Source of the DNA: Desulfuromonadaceae bacterium
GTDB taxonomy: Bacteria > Desulfobacterota > Desulfuromonadia > Desulfuromonadales > SZUA-540
Direction: 5' to 3'
NCBI GenBank assembly: GCA_003250235.1
Contig: QKGY01000347.1
Span: forward strand, 1-12,448
DNA length: 12,448 nucleotides
Made by a program: the position numbers and the translations under genes. Below, piece after piece: positions 1 through 7,100 of this stretch. The number at the start of each line of letters is the position of its first letter. Positions within the stretch are counted from its first letter, which is position 1. The notes under the pieces are model-generated. The model saw nothing but the letters and a program-made list of their open reading frames with translations, ran no database searches and was not told the DNA's origin.

Positions 1-1137
1 CAGAAAATCACCGACGGCACCAACGTCCAGTGGGACGGCTTCCGTGCCGAGCTCGGTTTCATCGTTAACGGCCAGTTCGTCAAATCGACGGTTGGCGACG
101 GCCTGGGCTTCTCCACCACCACCGGAACCTATTTCCAGGGTGAGACCACCTCGTACCTGCAGAAGGAAGATACCCTGTCCGCGCTGTTCGCCCAGGGTCT
201 GGCAGGGCCTGTCGACAAATACCACCCGACCACCGGTTACTTCGATCCCAACGCCCGCTTCATGTTCGAGCTGCTCGCCAGCGAAGACGAGATGCACACC
301 GGCGAACTCTCCGACAACTATGAAGCGCTGTTCGGCGCCTGGAACAACACCGCCATGGTTCCCTACGGCTACTACTGGGACGACGACGGCGACATCAACA
401 CCGACAACCTGCTGATGGCCAACTGCCAGGGCACCTTCATCGTGACCGATCCGATCATGGAGCAGGGCTACTGCGACGGCACCTGGGTCACCTACCGCAG
501 CCAGGAAGGCCTCGATCCGGCAACCGGCCTGCCCTATCCTTCCGATGGCACGCCCAAGCCCGTTTCCGCTGAACTGCTCGCCGCCTGGCAGGCCGCGTAT
601 CCCGCGTATCTGACCGGCTCCATCGACGACCTCGGCAACCTGGGCCTGAACTACTGGATCACCGTCGAAGACAACACCAGCTGGCCGACCCCCAACCAGT
701 TCGTCATCCGCTACTATCCCGAGCCGGCCGCTGTTGAGCCTGTGGTGGAGCACTGCAGCGACGGCATCGACAATGACGGCGACGGCAACGTCGACTGCGC
801 CGACTCCGACTGCTCCGACGACGTCGCCTGCACCGGTCCGGTTCCCGAAGTGTGCGATGACGAAACCGACAACGATTACGACGGCTTCGTCGACTGCGCC
901 GACAGCGACTGCGCGGCTGCCGCCAACTGCCAGCCTGCCCCTGCGGAGATCTGCGAAGACGGCATCGACAACGACGGCGACGGCTATGCCGACTGCGCGG
1001 ACTCCGACTGCTCCGGCGTAGGCGTCTGCGGCCCTGAAGGCAAGTTCACCACCTGCGCCGACGGCATCGACAACGACGGTGACGGGGCGATTGACTGCGC
1101 CGACTCCGGCTGCGCCAAAAACGCATTCTGCCGCTAA
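1..1137 (+). CDS. 3' part of an exported-type protein with four C-terminal Cys/Asp repeats (5' end outside window)
   Basis: The frame is open from base 1 to the TAA at 1135-1137, giving 378 visible residues; the start lies before the window. I do not recognise the first ~245 residues. They are rich in Gly, Thr, Asp and aromatic residues with few Lys/Arg, as in extracellular beta-rich proteins. From residue 252 on there are four 26-residue units with the pattern C-x-D-G-I-D-N-D-G-D-G-x-x-D-C-A-D-S-D-C-x5-C. The DxDGDGxxDxxD core resembles thrombospondin type-3/EF-hand-like calcium loops, so calcium binding and disulphide cross-linking outside the cytoplasm are likely by family analogy. The first Met in this frame is at 262, but sequence before it is in frame with matching composition, so it is not the start. 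A strong terminator follows at 1176-1211. Function is unknown; a surface or secreted structural protein is my inference. Confidence 0.8.
   Translation, partial: QKITDGTNVQWDGFRAELGFIVNGQFVKSTVGDGLGFSTTTGTYFQGETTSYLQKEDTLSALFAQGLAGPVDKYHPTTGYFDPNARFMFELLASEDEMHTGELSDNYEALFGAWNNTAMVPYGYYWDDDGDINTDNLLMANCQGTFIVTDPIMEQGYCDGTWVTYRSQEGLDPATGLPYPSDGTPKPVSAELLAAWQAAYPAYLTGSIDDLGNLGLNYWITVEDNTSWPTPNQFVIRYYPEPAAVEPVVEHCSDGIDNDGDGNVDCADSDCSDDVACTGPVPEVCDDETDNDYDGFVDCADSDCAAAANCQPAPAEICEDGIDNDGDGYADCADSDCSGVGVCGPEGKFTTCADGIDNDGDGAIDCADSGCAKNAFCR
754..1131 (+). repeat. Four tandem 26-residue Cys/Asp repeats in the coding sequence
   Basis: The units are 754-831, 853-930, 952-1029 and 1054-1131, each exactly 78 nt (26 codons). 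They are separated by linkers of 7, 7 and 8 residues, so the DNA period is 99, 99 and 102 nt. Each unit has Cys at positions 1, 15, 20 and 26, 16 Cys in all. Unit 2 is the most diverged, reading DETDNDYDG where the others read DGIDNDGDG. The linkers are Pro/Gly-rich (TGPVPEV, QPAPAEI, GPEGKFTT). The regular spacing points to expansion by tandem duplication. Confidence 0.9.
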
Positions 1138-1163
1138 GAGCCACCTGCATGTTCCACATTTGA

Positions 1164-1172
1164 TGTTATAAT
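1164..1172 (+). promoter_or_regulatory. Extended -10 promoter candidate for the DsbA-type gene
   Basis: TGTTATAAT is a perfect TATAAT (1167-1172) with the TGn extension. No convincing -35 element is visible about 17 nt upstream. The predicted transcript would start near 1179, inside the left arm of the terminator at 1176-1211, so its RNA could form only a shortened 5' hairpin. This is sequence match only. Confidence 0.4.
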
Positions 1173-1175
1173 TCT

Positions 1176-1211
1176 CCCCCGGAAGAGCCACTCTCTTCCG
1201 GGGGTATTTTC
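1176..1211 (+). terminator. Rho-independent terminator after the Cys/Asp-repeat gene
   Basis: A perfect 12-bp stem (CCCCCGGAAGAG 1176-1187 with CTCTTCCGGGGG 1193-1204) and a 5-nt loop are followed by TATTTTC. It lies 38 nt after the stop codon and 24 nt before the next start codon. Confidence 0.85.
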
Positions 1212-1234
1212 AATCATACTGTGCGGGGATCGCG

Positions 1235-2107
1235 ATGACAGAATTCAGCTATGCAACCGTAAGACGTTCACTCCTTTTGACGGCCTTTCTGCTGCTGGTC
1301 GTCCTGGTATCCACCGGTTTTGCCCAGATCGAAATCCTCTCGGAGAAATCCGCCCCCCTGGAGGCGACACCGCTCGATGTCGTCTGGTCGCCCACGGACA
1401 ACCGCCTCTACCTTCTCACCGGCGATGGAGAGCTCTGGGTCATGTCCCCCATGGGGGTGTTGGAAAAAAGGCTGCCGGTCGGCAAGAATTTTGACCGGAT
1501 GACCCTGGATCCGGAAGCCAACCGGCTGTTTCTCACCAACAGCCAGGACCGCACCCTGAAAATCCTCGATGTGTCCGACCGCCAGAGCATCGACACCCGG
1601 GAAGCGCCGGCGCGCGGCCCGCAGGACGCCCCGGTGGAAGTTGTCGTCATCAGCGATTTTCAGTGCCCCTACTGCTCCCGGCTGGCTCCCGTCATCGAGC
1701 AACTGCTGGCTCGGTACCCCGGCCAGATTCGCCTGGTGTTCAAGAACTTCCCCCTGAACCGCCACCCCCAGGCCTATCCGGCGGCCCTGGCGGCCCTTGC
1801 CGCCGACCGGCAGGGGAAATTCTGGCCAATGCACGATGCCCTGTTCGCCAACAGCGAGAGACTCAGCCCCGAGGTGATCAACGCCGTGGCCCAACAGGTC
1901 GGCCTCAACATGGAGCAGTTTCAAAAGGACAGGATTGACCCGGCATTGCAGATGAAGATCCAGAAGGATATCGTCGACGCCCGGGATGCCGGCGTGCGGG
2001 GTACCCCTGCCGTTTTCGTCAACGGCCTTTTCGCCCGGGACCGTAATCTGGAAGGGCTCGAAGCGCTGGTAAAAGAGGAACTTGCCCGCAAAACCGCTCA
2101 GAAGTAA
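1235..2107 (+). CDS. Exported DsbA-type thioredoxin-fold protein with a short N-terminal propeller-like segment
   Basis: The 290-residue protein is a thiol-disulphide oxidoreductase-type protein acting outside the cytoplasm. Residues ~11-30 form a hydrophobic signal peptide or anchor ending VSTGFA-Q. Residues ~45-115 contain two motifs like YVTN/NHL propeller blades (SPTDNRLYLLTGDGELWVM and DPEANRLFLTNSQDRTLKIL). Residues ~130-285 are a DsbA-like thioredoxin domain (thioredoxin_4 type): the redox motif is CPYC at 144-147 after DFQ, and the cis-proline loop is GTPAVFVNG with P258. The start at 1235 has GGGGA five bases upstream and gives a good signal sequence. It lies between two strong terminators, so it is probably monocistronic. 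The gene upstream encodes a tail with 16 Cys, a plausible but unproven substrate. It could be an oxidase (DsbA) or an isomerase/reductase; sequence alone does not decide. Confidence 0.85.
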   Translation: MTEFSYATVRRSLLLTAFLLLVVLVSTGFAQIEILSEKSAPLEATPLDVVWSPTDNRLYLLTGDGELWVMSPMGVLEKRLPVGKNFDRMTLDPEANRLFLTNSQDRTLKILDVSDRQSIDTREAPARGPQDAPVEVVVISDFQCPYCSRLAPVIEQLLARYPGQIRLVFKNFPLNRHPQAYPAALAALAADRQGKFWPMHDALFANSERLSPEVINAVAQQVGLNMEQFQKDRIDPALQMKIQKDIVDARDAGVRGTPAVFVNGLFARDRNLEGLEALVKEELARKTAQK

Positions 2108-2203
2108 GACGGATTCCTGTCGGCGGGCAGATCGTGTCTTTAACGCGACGGGGAACGTTGTAGAGCCTTTCCCGTGGCAGGATTTTCCCCACCGCGCTCT
2201 TTC

Positions 2204-2249
2204 ATGTCCGCATCGCCACGCTCCCCGCTGGCGATGCGGACATTTTTTT
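2204..2249 (+). terminator. Rho-independent terminator after the DsbA-type gene
   Basis: A perfect 15-bp stem (2204-2218 with 2229-2243; the core TGTCCGCATCGCCA pairs with TGGCGATGCGGACA) and a 10-nt loop are followed by seven T residues (2243-2249). It lies about 100 nt after the stop codon. Confidence 0.9.
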
Positions 2250-2547
2250 AAAGGGAAGACCTCCTAAGGGCGAAATCATCCACATTAGTTTTTGCTAAGC
2301 GCATTTTCCCCCTATTTTTTATTTCCCCGGAGCGACGATTCCTTCTAGACACCCTTGAATTTCCTTTTTTCGAAGGCTCCACTTCTCCCTGAGCCGGTTT
2401 ACTCAGCAGCCTGTTTCCGAAACGAGTCACGCTCTCCATCCGTTGAAAAACGTTTGATATTCCAGCGGGGTCGCAAGGTTAAATCAATCTTTCCGTCTGT
2501 CCTGCATGCCCTCCGATATAATCTCCGCTCATTACTCCTCCCTAACC
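2250..2547. other. Non-coding stretch between terminator and sigma-54-type promoter
   Basis: This is pyrimidine-rich on the plus strand with several T runs and no reading frame with a credible start, ribosome-binding site or codon pattern. A perfect TATAAT occurs at 2517-2522 without a good -35 or TG extension and is at best a weak sigma-70 promoter for the next gene. A small CTGAG/CTCAG dyad lies around 2390-2405. Nothing else is recognised. Confidence 0.5.
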
Positions 2548-2564
2548 TTGGCACACCTCCTGCT
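2548..2564 (+). promoter_or_regulatory. Sigma-54 (RpoN) -24/-12 promoter match
   Basis: TTGGCACACCTCCTGCT carries a full TTGGCAC -24 element and TGCT at -12. Exactly 10 bases separate the GG (2550-2551) and GC (2562-2563), the strict spacing of this promoter class. Transcription would start near 2575 and give a 315-nt untranslated leader before the ATG at 2890. No enhancer-binding-protein site was recognised upstream. Confidence 0.55.
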
Positions 2565-2574
2565 CTTTGAAGGA

Positions 2575-2889
2575 CCGTTGCCTTCGAGAGCAGGGTCCAA
2601 ACTCTGTCCAGACTCAGGCGAAGAAAGGAGGAGTCCCTTTGTAACGACCTGTCTGCGTGAAGATGCCTCTGTACACCTCCGGCGACCCGTTTCCATCAAG
2701 GAGGCCTTAGGCAATTTCATCCTGCAGCACAGCAACTATTTGGTAGAAACCCCTCAACAATACCCCGGCGACCGACGTCACGTCGGATCGCGGCAACACC
2801 TTTTACATGGAAATCTGAGTCCCTTAGAATGTTGGCTTGATATCGTCCCCGCGGCACACCGCGGGGACCTCTTTTCCCAGGAACCCACG
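2575..2889 (+). ncRNA. Long structured 5' leader of the DUF4412-like gene (leader A)
   Basis: If the sigma-54 match is real, this is a leader of about 315 nt. Visible elements: a GGACC/GGTCC dyad (2572-2576 with 2594-2598); AAGAAAGGAGG (2621-2631), a perfect Shine-Dalgarno followed seven bases later by the start-stop pair TTG-TAA; a bulged hairpin at about 2765-2793 with core CCGACG-TCA-CGTCGG; and a perfect 10-bp hairpin at 2845-2868. I could not match it to a known riboswitch. Leader B (3787-4107) has a similar order of elements. Confidence 0.35.
2845..2868 (+). promoter_or_regulatory. GC-rich hairpin just upstream of the DUF4412-like start codon
   Basis: GTCCCCGCGG (2845-2854) pairs perfectly with CCGCGGGGAC (2859-2868) around a CACA tetraloop, and CTCTTTT follows. 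It sits 21 nt before the ATG. It could be an attenuator-type terminator or a stem that frames the ribosome-binding site. The T tract is short and interrupted by C, so termination would be partial at best. Confidence 0.55.
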
Positions 2890-3570
2890 ATGAACCGGCC
2901 AACGACGTCCTGTTCTGTCGCCAGATTTTATACACCGTGTCTCCTGATGCTGCTGACCTTCCTTGGCTTGGCTTTTCCGGGCCGGGGGCAGACGGAACCG
3001 ATGGTGACCGCCTATACCGCCACTATGCTTACCGAACGAAACGGGATGGTTACCACGTCGCGGATATGGCAGGCGGGAACACGTCTGCGCATCGAGGTTC
3101 TGGGCGGGCGACTCGCTTCGGTCCTGATCGTCGATTACGGCACCGGGCGGGCCGCCCTGTTGATCCCCGCGGAGATGAAATTCCGCCAGTACGCTCTTAC
3201 CGACCTCAACGTGGTCACCCCGCATTTCTTTGATCCCCAGACCCGTATCAGCTATGACGCAGGTCGGGATGATACGTTGGAGGGAATGGCTGCGCACCGA
3301 TATAAGGTCCGCATCGACTCCCGGGGCAGGAGTTACGAGGGCATCCTCTGGGAAGCCGCCTCGACGCCCGGAATACCTCTTCGCTGGGAAACACCAGACC
3401 CGCCATCCCGTGTTTCCTGGCAGGACGGGCACCGCGAGGAGGTTGCCGAACGCCTGTTCCGTATACCCGCAGGATACACACAGTGGGCAACACATCCCGA
3501 AAAGCAACAGCCCGACTGCGTTAGCCGTCTGCAAAAAGCCCCTAACGCTCCCGTACTTGACCCTCCCTAA
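2890..3570 (+). CDS. Small exported protein, DUF4412-like (LolA-type fold suspected)
   Basis: The 226-residue product has a signal peptide at about residues 1-34 (Arg12, hydrophobic core CLLMLLTFLGLAFPG, then GRGQ-TEP). The mature part begins with beta strands of the type TAYTATM..ERNGMVTTSRIWQAGTRLRIE, then a segment VLIVDYGTGRAALLIP and a later ERLFRIPAGYT. This order (a strand that says which modification was applied, an xRIE strand, a record of the value, then 'IPAGY') resembles DUF4412 and related LolA-like exported proteins of delta-proteobacteria. This is recognition by eye, not a search. AGGA at 2879-2882 lies seven bases before the ATG. The frame is open upstream to 2506, but those residues lack a signal peptide and cross the leader hairpins, so 2890 is preferred. 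The last ~25 residues are Pro/Gln-rich and probably disordered. Molecular function is unknown. Confidence 0.7.
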   Translation: MNRPTTSCSVARFYTPCLLMLLTFLGLAFPGRGQTEPMVTAYTATMLTERNGMVTTSRIWQAGTRLRIEVLGGRLASVLIVDYGTGRAALLIPAEMKFRQYALTDLNVVTPHFFDPQTRISYDAGRDDTLEGMAAHRYKVRIDSRGRSYEGILWEAASTPGIPLRWETPDPPSRVSWQDGHREEVAERLFRIPAGYTQWATHPEKQQPDCVSRLQKAPNAPVLDPP

Positions 3571-3643
3571 ACCCCCATTTCCCACCTAAAAAATGGGGGA
3601 AAACCCCCTACTTCACCCCAGAAGTGCGTAAAATCCCCCAAAC
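3571..3643. repeat. C/G-tract hairpin region, possible intergenic repeat or terminator
   Basis: CCCCCATTT (3572-3580) pairs with AAATGGGGG (3591-3599) around a 10-nt loop. The same G tract (3595-3599) can instead pair with CCCCC at 3604-3608 across AAAA, so two exclusive hairpins are possible. Further C tracts follow at about 3616-3619 and 3635-3639. The first stem starts one base after the stop codon of the DUF4412-like gene. It has no T tract on the plus strand, so it is a poor intrinsic terminator. From memory, C5/G5-tract elements like this recur between genes in Geobacter-type genomes; that needs a search. Confidence 0.45.
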
Positions 3644-3649
3644 CAGAGA

Positions 3650-3708
3650 TCCCGCGCATAAGTCATTCATGAACCCTGAGGGAGGACGGGCGCGGGAATT
3701 CCCTCCCT
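3650..3708. promoter_or_regulatory. Nested inverted repeats upstream of the second sigma-54-type match
   Basis: TCCCGCGC (3650-3657) is repeated inverted as GCGCGGGA (3690-3697). AGGGAGG (3679-3685) is inverted as CCTCCCT (3702-3708). GGGAATTCCC (3694-3703) is a perfect palindrome. These lie roughly 80-135 bp upstream of the predicted start at 3787, the usual distance for an enhancer-binding-protein site. That role is inference; they could also be a hairpin terminator for the gene upstream. Confidence 0.3.
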
Positions 3709-3759
3709 ATTACCGTATTTTAAAAATAAGCGCATATTAATTTTATATTGTTAATTATT

Positions 3760-3776
3760 TTGGACTAATTTTTGCT
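3760..3776 (+). promoter_or_regulatory. Sigma-54-type promoter match before the beta-propeller gene
   Basis: TTGGACTAATTTTTGCT has the invariant GG (3762-3763) and GC (3774-3775) separated by exactly 10 bases, and a perfect TTGCT at -12. The -24 side lacks the CAC part. It sits in a markedly AT-rich patch (3716-3785), unlike the surrounding DNA. The predicted start near 3787 gives a 321-nt leader before the ATG at 4108. The AT-rich patch could also hide a sigma-70 promoter. Confidence 0.4.
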
Positions 3777-4022
3777 CAATAGTATTGCTAGCTTCACGGA
3801 AGAAACCACCTGCCTGACTGCCAGAATACGCCGACATCTCCACCTTCACATCACGTCGACGCAAACGCCACATAGGGTTAGCCCGAAGCATTCGTGTCCC
3901 GGGCGTCAACCCGATATGGATATTATTCCCTTTTGGGGTCCCTTTCGTCTCGTCAACGAGGGACCGTATGTAATGCCGTCATGCCATGCTGATCCTTCAA
4001 GGGGAGAAAGGAGGTCGACCCC

Positions 4023-4040
4023 ATGCCCCCAGGATTGTAG
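4023..4040 (+). CDS. Possible leader peptide MPPGL (upstream ORF)
   Basis: ATG-CCC-CCA-GGA-TTG-TAG is preceded, eight bases upstream, by AAAGGAGG, a better Shine-Dalgarno than that of the 1229-residue gene it precedes. The peptide contains Pro-Pro-Gly, a tripeptide known to stall ribosomes when EF-P is limiting. The stop codon overlaps the first base of a GGCGCC hairpin (4040-4059). The layout would fit translation-coupled control of the downstream gene. With only five codons, chance is a serious alternative. Confidence 0.3.
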   Translation: MPPGL

Positions 4041-4059
4041 GCGCCTCGTCGTCGGCGCC
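4040..4059 (+). promoter_or_regulatory. Hairpin overlapping the stop codon of the upstream ORF
   Basis: GGCGCC (4040-4045) and GGCGCC (4054-4059) form a 6-bp GC-only stem with an 8-nt loop (TCGTCGTC). A ribosome paused at the upstream ORF's Pro-Pro-Gly codons would cover or open it. It is followed by GCGGGAATGCCTTTG, not a T tract, so it is not an intrinsic terminator by itself. Confidence 0.4.
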
Positions 4060-4107
4060 GCGGGAATGCCTTTGTATTCTTATTTTGCACGGCAAGGAGA
4101 TATGTAA

Positions 4108-7100
4108 ATGAACAAGTTTTTCAACCATTCGAGGTGGGCTCATCTGATCGTTGTTATTCTCATCCTGTTTACCGCCGGTTCCGTTCTGGCGGCAAAACCC
4201 TCCCCGGTCCCCGACGGAACCGGGCTTCTGACCGGCAAGGTGACGGTCGCGGGCACACGCACCGCCATCGTCGGAGCCTCTGTCACGGCCCTTGGCTCTG
4301 CAGGCACCTTCACGGCGGTAACGAACACCAAAGGCTCCTATTCCATGGCCCCCCTGGCGGGAGACTACACGGTCACGGTCGTCGCCGCGGGATATGCGAG
4401 CCAGAGCTTTGCCGCCACCATCAAGGCTGGCACCACCACCATCCTGAATTTCGCCCTCTCTCCCGCGGTCGAGACAACCGGGACCCTGACCGGAACCGTT
4501 ACCGATGCCACCACGGGATTGGCGGTCGCCGGAGCCTCGGTGTCGACGGACCACGGAGGCTACAGCATCCTCTCCGATGCGGCGGGAGAATATACCCTGG
4601 ACGTGGCGGCCGGCAGTTATACGCTGAGCGTTTTGGCCGACGGCTATGCGGCGGCCATGGAAACCGCCAGCGTGGAGGTCGGACAGACCACCACCACGGA
4701 CTTTGCCCTGAATCCTCTTTCGGCGTCGCTGGCCATCACGGCCCTCAGCGCCTCCCCGGATACGCTGATCGAAGCCTCGAGCACCACCCTTACTCTGGAA
4801 GCCTTGATCGAGGGGACCCCTTCCGCCTTTAGCTGGACCCAGGTCGGCGGGCCCAAGGTTCCCCTGATTGCCCTCTCGGCGACAAGCGCTCAGGCTGACG
4901 TCAGCAGCCTTGAAGTAGCCGCCGAATGCGAACTGGTCTTTGCCCTCGAAATAAGCGACGCGACCGCCACGGTCAGCCAGACGGTTGCGGTCTCCGTGCA
5001 GCCCGTTGACATCGTGCAGTACCCCGGGCCAAACGTACAGATCGGCGGAGCGAGCACGGCGGTTGCCCGCTTCCAATATGGCGGCGCCGAATGGTGCCTT
5101 TTCAATCTTGGAACCGCCTTGCGTGCCACCACCGTCGGCATGACCGCAGGTGCCGCGTATGACATCACCCTGCCGGCCTTTGCCAACGACATCGAAATCG
5201 TCAATTTCGGCGGGCAGATCTACGCCCTCGTCGCCACCGGCGGAGCCGGTATCAGCGTCGTCAACATCACCGATCCGACCGCCATGGTTCTGGAAAACAT
5301 CCTGCCGGTCAATTACATCATTGAAGGGGTGACCTATACCGAAACCGGCGGGTCCATCCTGTATGACAACGTCTTCTCCAGCCTCTCCTCGACCATCGCC
5401 TCCCTGGTGAGCGACGGGACGGACCTGTATATCGCCAACCATGACTTCGGCCTGCAGAAGACCTCTCTGGCCAATGTCTTCGGCAACGTCCGTGAAGCGG
5501 ACGGCACGCTGCAGATCGAGCAGGAGCAGTGCACCGTGCAGTACGCAGGCGAAAAAGCCTGGGGCGGTCCGGTCGACCTCTCCATCGTCAACGGCAAACT
5601 GTTCTGTGGCCTCGGCGCCCTGGGAATCGGCATCTTCGACCCCGCCTCGCTGACCCAGATCGGCCGTTACAACCTGTACACCGATGAAGCCCGCACCGAG
5701 GATTATTTCGGTGCCATGGCCATCACCCAATCGGTTTCTTCCGATGCGAACGGCGACCTGTTCCTCGACGATTTCACCGGCATGCCCGACTACCGTCAGG
5801 TCAACTATGAAATCACCGTCGTCATGAAGGGGACCGGCACCGATGAACCGACCCCGTGGGCCGACATGGAACGCGACGGCAAGTGGTATTACGAAGCGAT
5901 CGGCGTCGACGTGGCCCAGCAGGGCGACCGCACCATCGCCTACGCGGCCTATTCCCTGGGCGGCGTGATAGCCGTTGACGTCACCGGTTTCGAAACCGCT
6001 ACCGCCGGCACTATGCTTGAGGGGACCTTCCTTGGCTTCTTCCCGGCGGTTATGGCCAACGGTCCTTATGACACCCTGTCCGACTCCTCCAGCCTCCTGC
6101 CCTACGAAGGGGCCGGCATGCTGAAGGAATCCGGCGTCACCGGCGTCAAGGTGCGTGGCGACCTGGTCTATCTGACCGATCATTTTGCCGGTCTGGTGAT
6201 TCTGGAAAACGCCGCGAGTCCCGAGCTGTGGCATGGTCCGCTCGATTCCTACAACAACGACACCGACGGCATCCCCAACAACAATGTTCCGGAATTTGAA
6301 GACGTCACCAGCTACGACATGGCGGCCTGGGATCCTCTCGACAACGAATCCCTCCCCTGGGCCTTCTACCAGAGCCCCTGCCTGCTCGCAACCCGCGAAC
6401 TCAAGGGTCATGGCTACACCCTGGACATGATGGATGCCATCGATGTGACCCTGCCCGGTCAGATCGACGTGCTGGAGTGCTCCGGCGCCGGCGGTTTCGT
6501 CATGGTTGACGTGGTCGACATCGCCGCGGAACTCATGGCGGACCGTTTCACCATCAGCGTTTACATCCCGACAACCGATGAAATAGGCGCCGCGGCCGAC
6601 GGCAGCGCCACCCAAACCATCGCGGTCGGCCACGCAGCCGGCCTCGACGTCACCGCCAACACCCTCTACCTCTCCGACGGCCCGCACGGCATCAGCGCCT
6701 GGAAGATCACCGATGATAACGGTTATCCCACCGATGCGGTTCATCTGATCGCCAACACCCTGCAGGACGAGTACCCGGAACTGGTCAACGGCGAGCTGAT
6801 CTACCCCGCTTCCCATACCGTGCGTAACGTCATCGATCCGTCCGGTCAGTTCACCTGGGCTCTGTGTGTCGGCAACGGCATGCGCCGCGTCCCCATCAGC
6901 GGCGTGGAAAGCGGCCTCGGCCAGGTCGGCGCCCCGCTCCTGATCAAACTGTTCCTCGAGGACAGCTTCGAACACAATGCCGACTGGGGCGTGGTCAAGG
7001 CGTTCAACTATCAGGACCAGGCGTATGACGTCGAATTCGTCGGCAACTATGCCTATGTGGCGGACGGCTCCAACGGTCTGACCCTCTACGACATCACCAA

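Larger units (their letters stand above)
3787..4107 (+). ncRNA. Long structured 5' leader of the beta-propeller gene (leader B)
   Basis: This non-coding stretch of about 320 nt carries ordered structure. GGGTT-A-GCCCG (3875-3885) pairs with CGGGC-GTC-AACCC (3900-3912). GGTCC (3937-3941) pairs with GGACC (3961-3965) and encloses CTCG-TCAA-CGAG. GAGAAAGGAGG (4004-4014) is a perfect Shine-Dalgarno, followed by a five-codon ORF (4023-4040). GGCGCC (4040-4045) pairs with GGCGCC (4054-4059). The ribosome-binding site of the main gene is AAGGAG (4094-4099). No known riboswitch class was matched. Confidence 0.4.

Noticed and set aside
2506..2889. N-terminal extension of the DUF4412-like protein by 128 residues
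   Set aside because: The extension has no signal peptide or domain, crosses the leader hairpins and the sigma-54 match, while the ATG at 2890 has a ribosome-binding site and starts a proper signal peptide.
3858..3871. GACGCAAACGCCAC resembling the GACGCAAAGCCAC core of GEMM-I (cyclic dinucleotide) riboswitches
   Set aside because: It carries an extra base in the core, and the upstream GCAAACC part and the second-stem tetraloop receptor are missing.
3772..4107. A 111-codon frame ending exactly at the base before the beta-propeller start
   Set aside because: It would need a TTG start with no ribosome-binding site, its composition is unlike a protein, and it overlaps structured leader elements.
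3997..6975. A 992-codon stop-free frame on the minus strand, antisense to the beta-propeller gene
   Set aside because: It mirrors the codon bias of the plus-strand gene, is full of Gly, Asp and Val runs without any recognisable domain, and the plus-strand protein has clear signal peptide and repeats.
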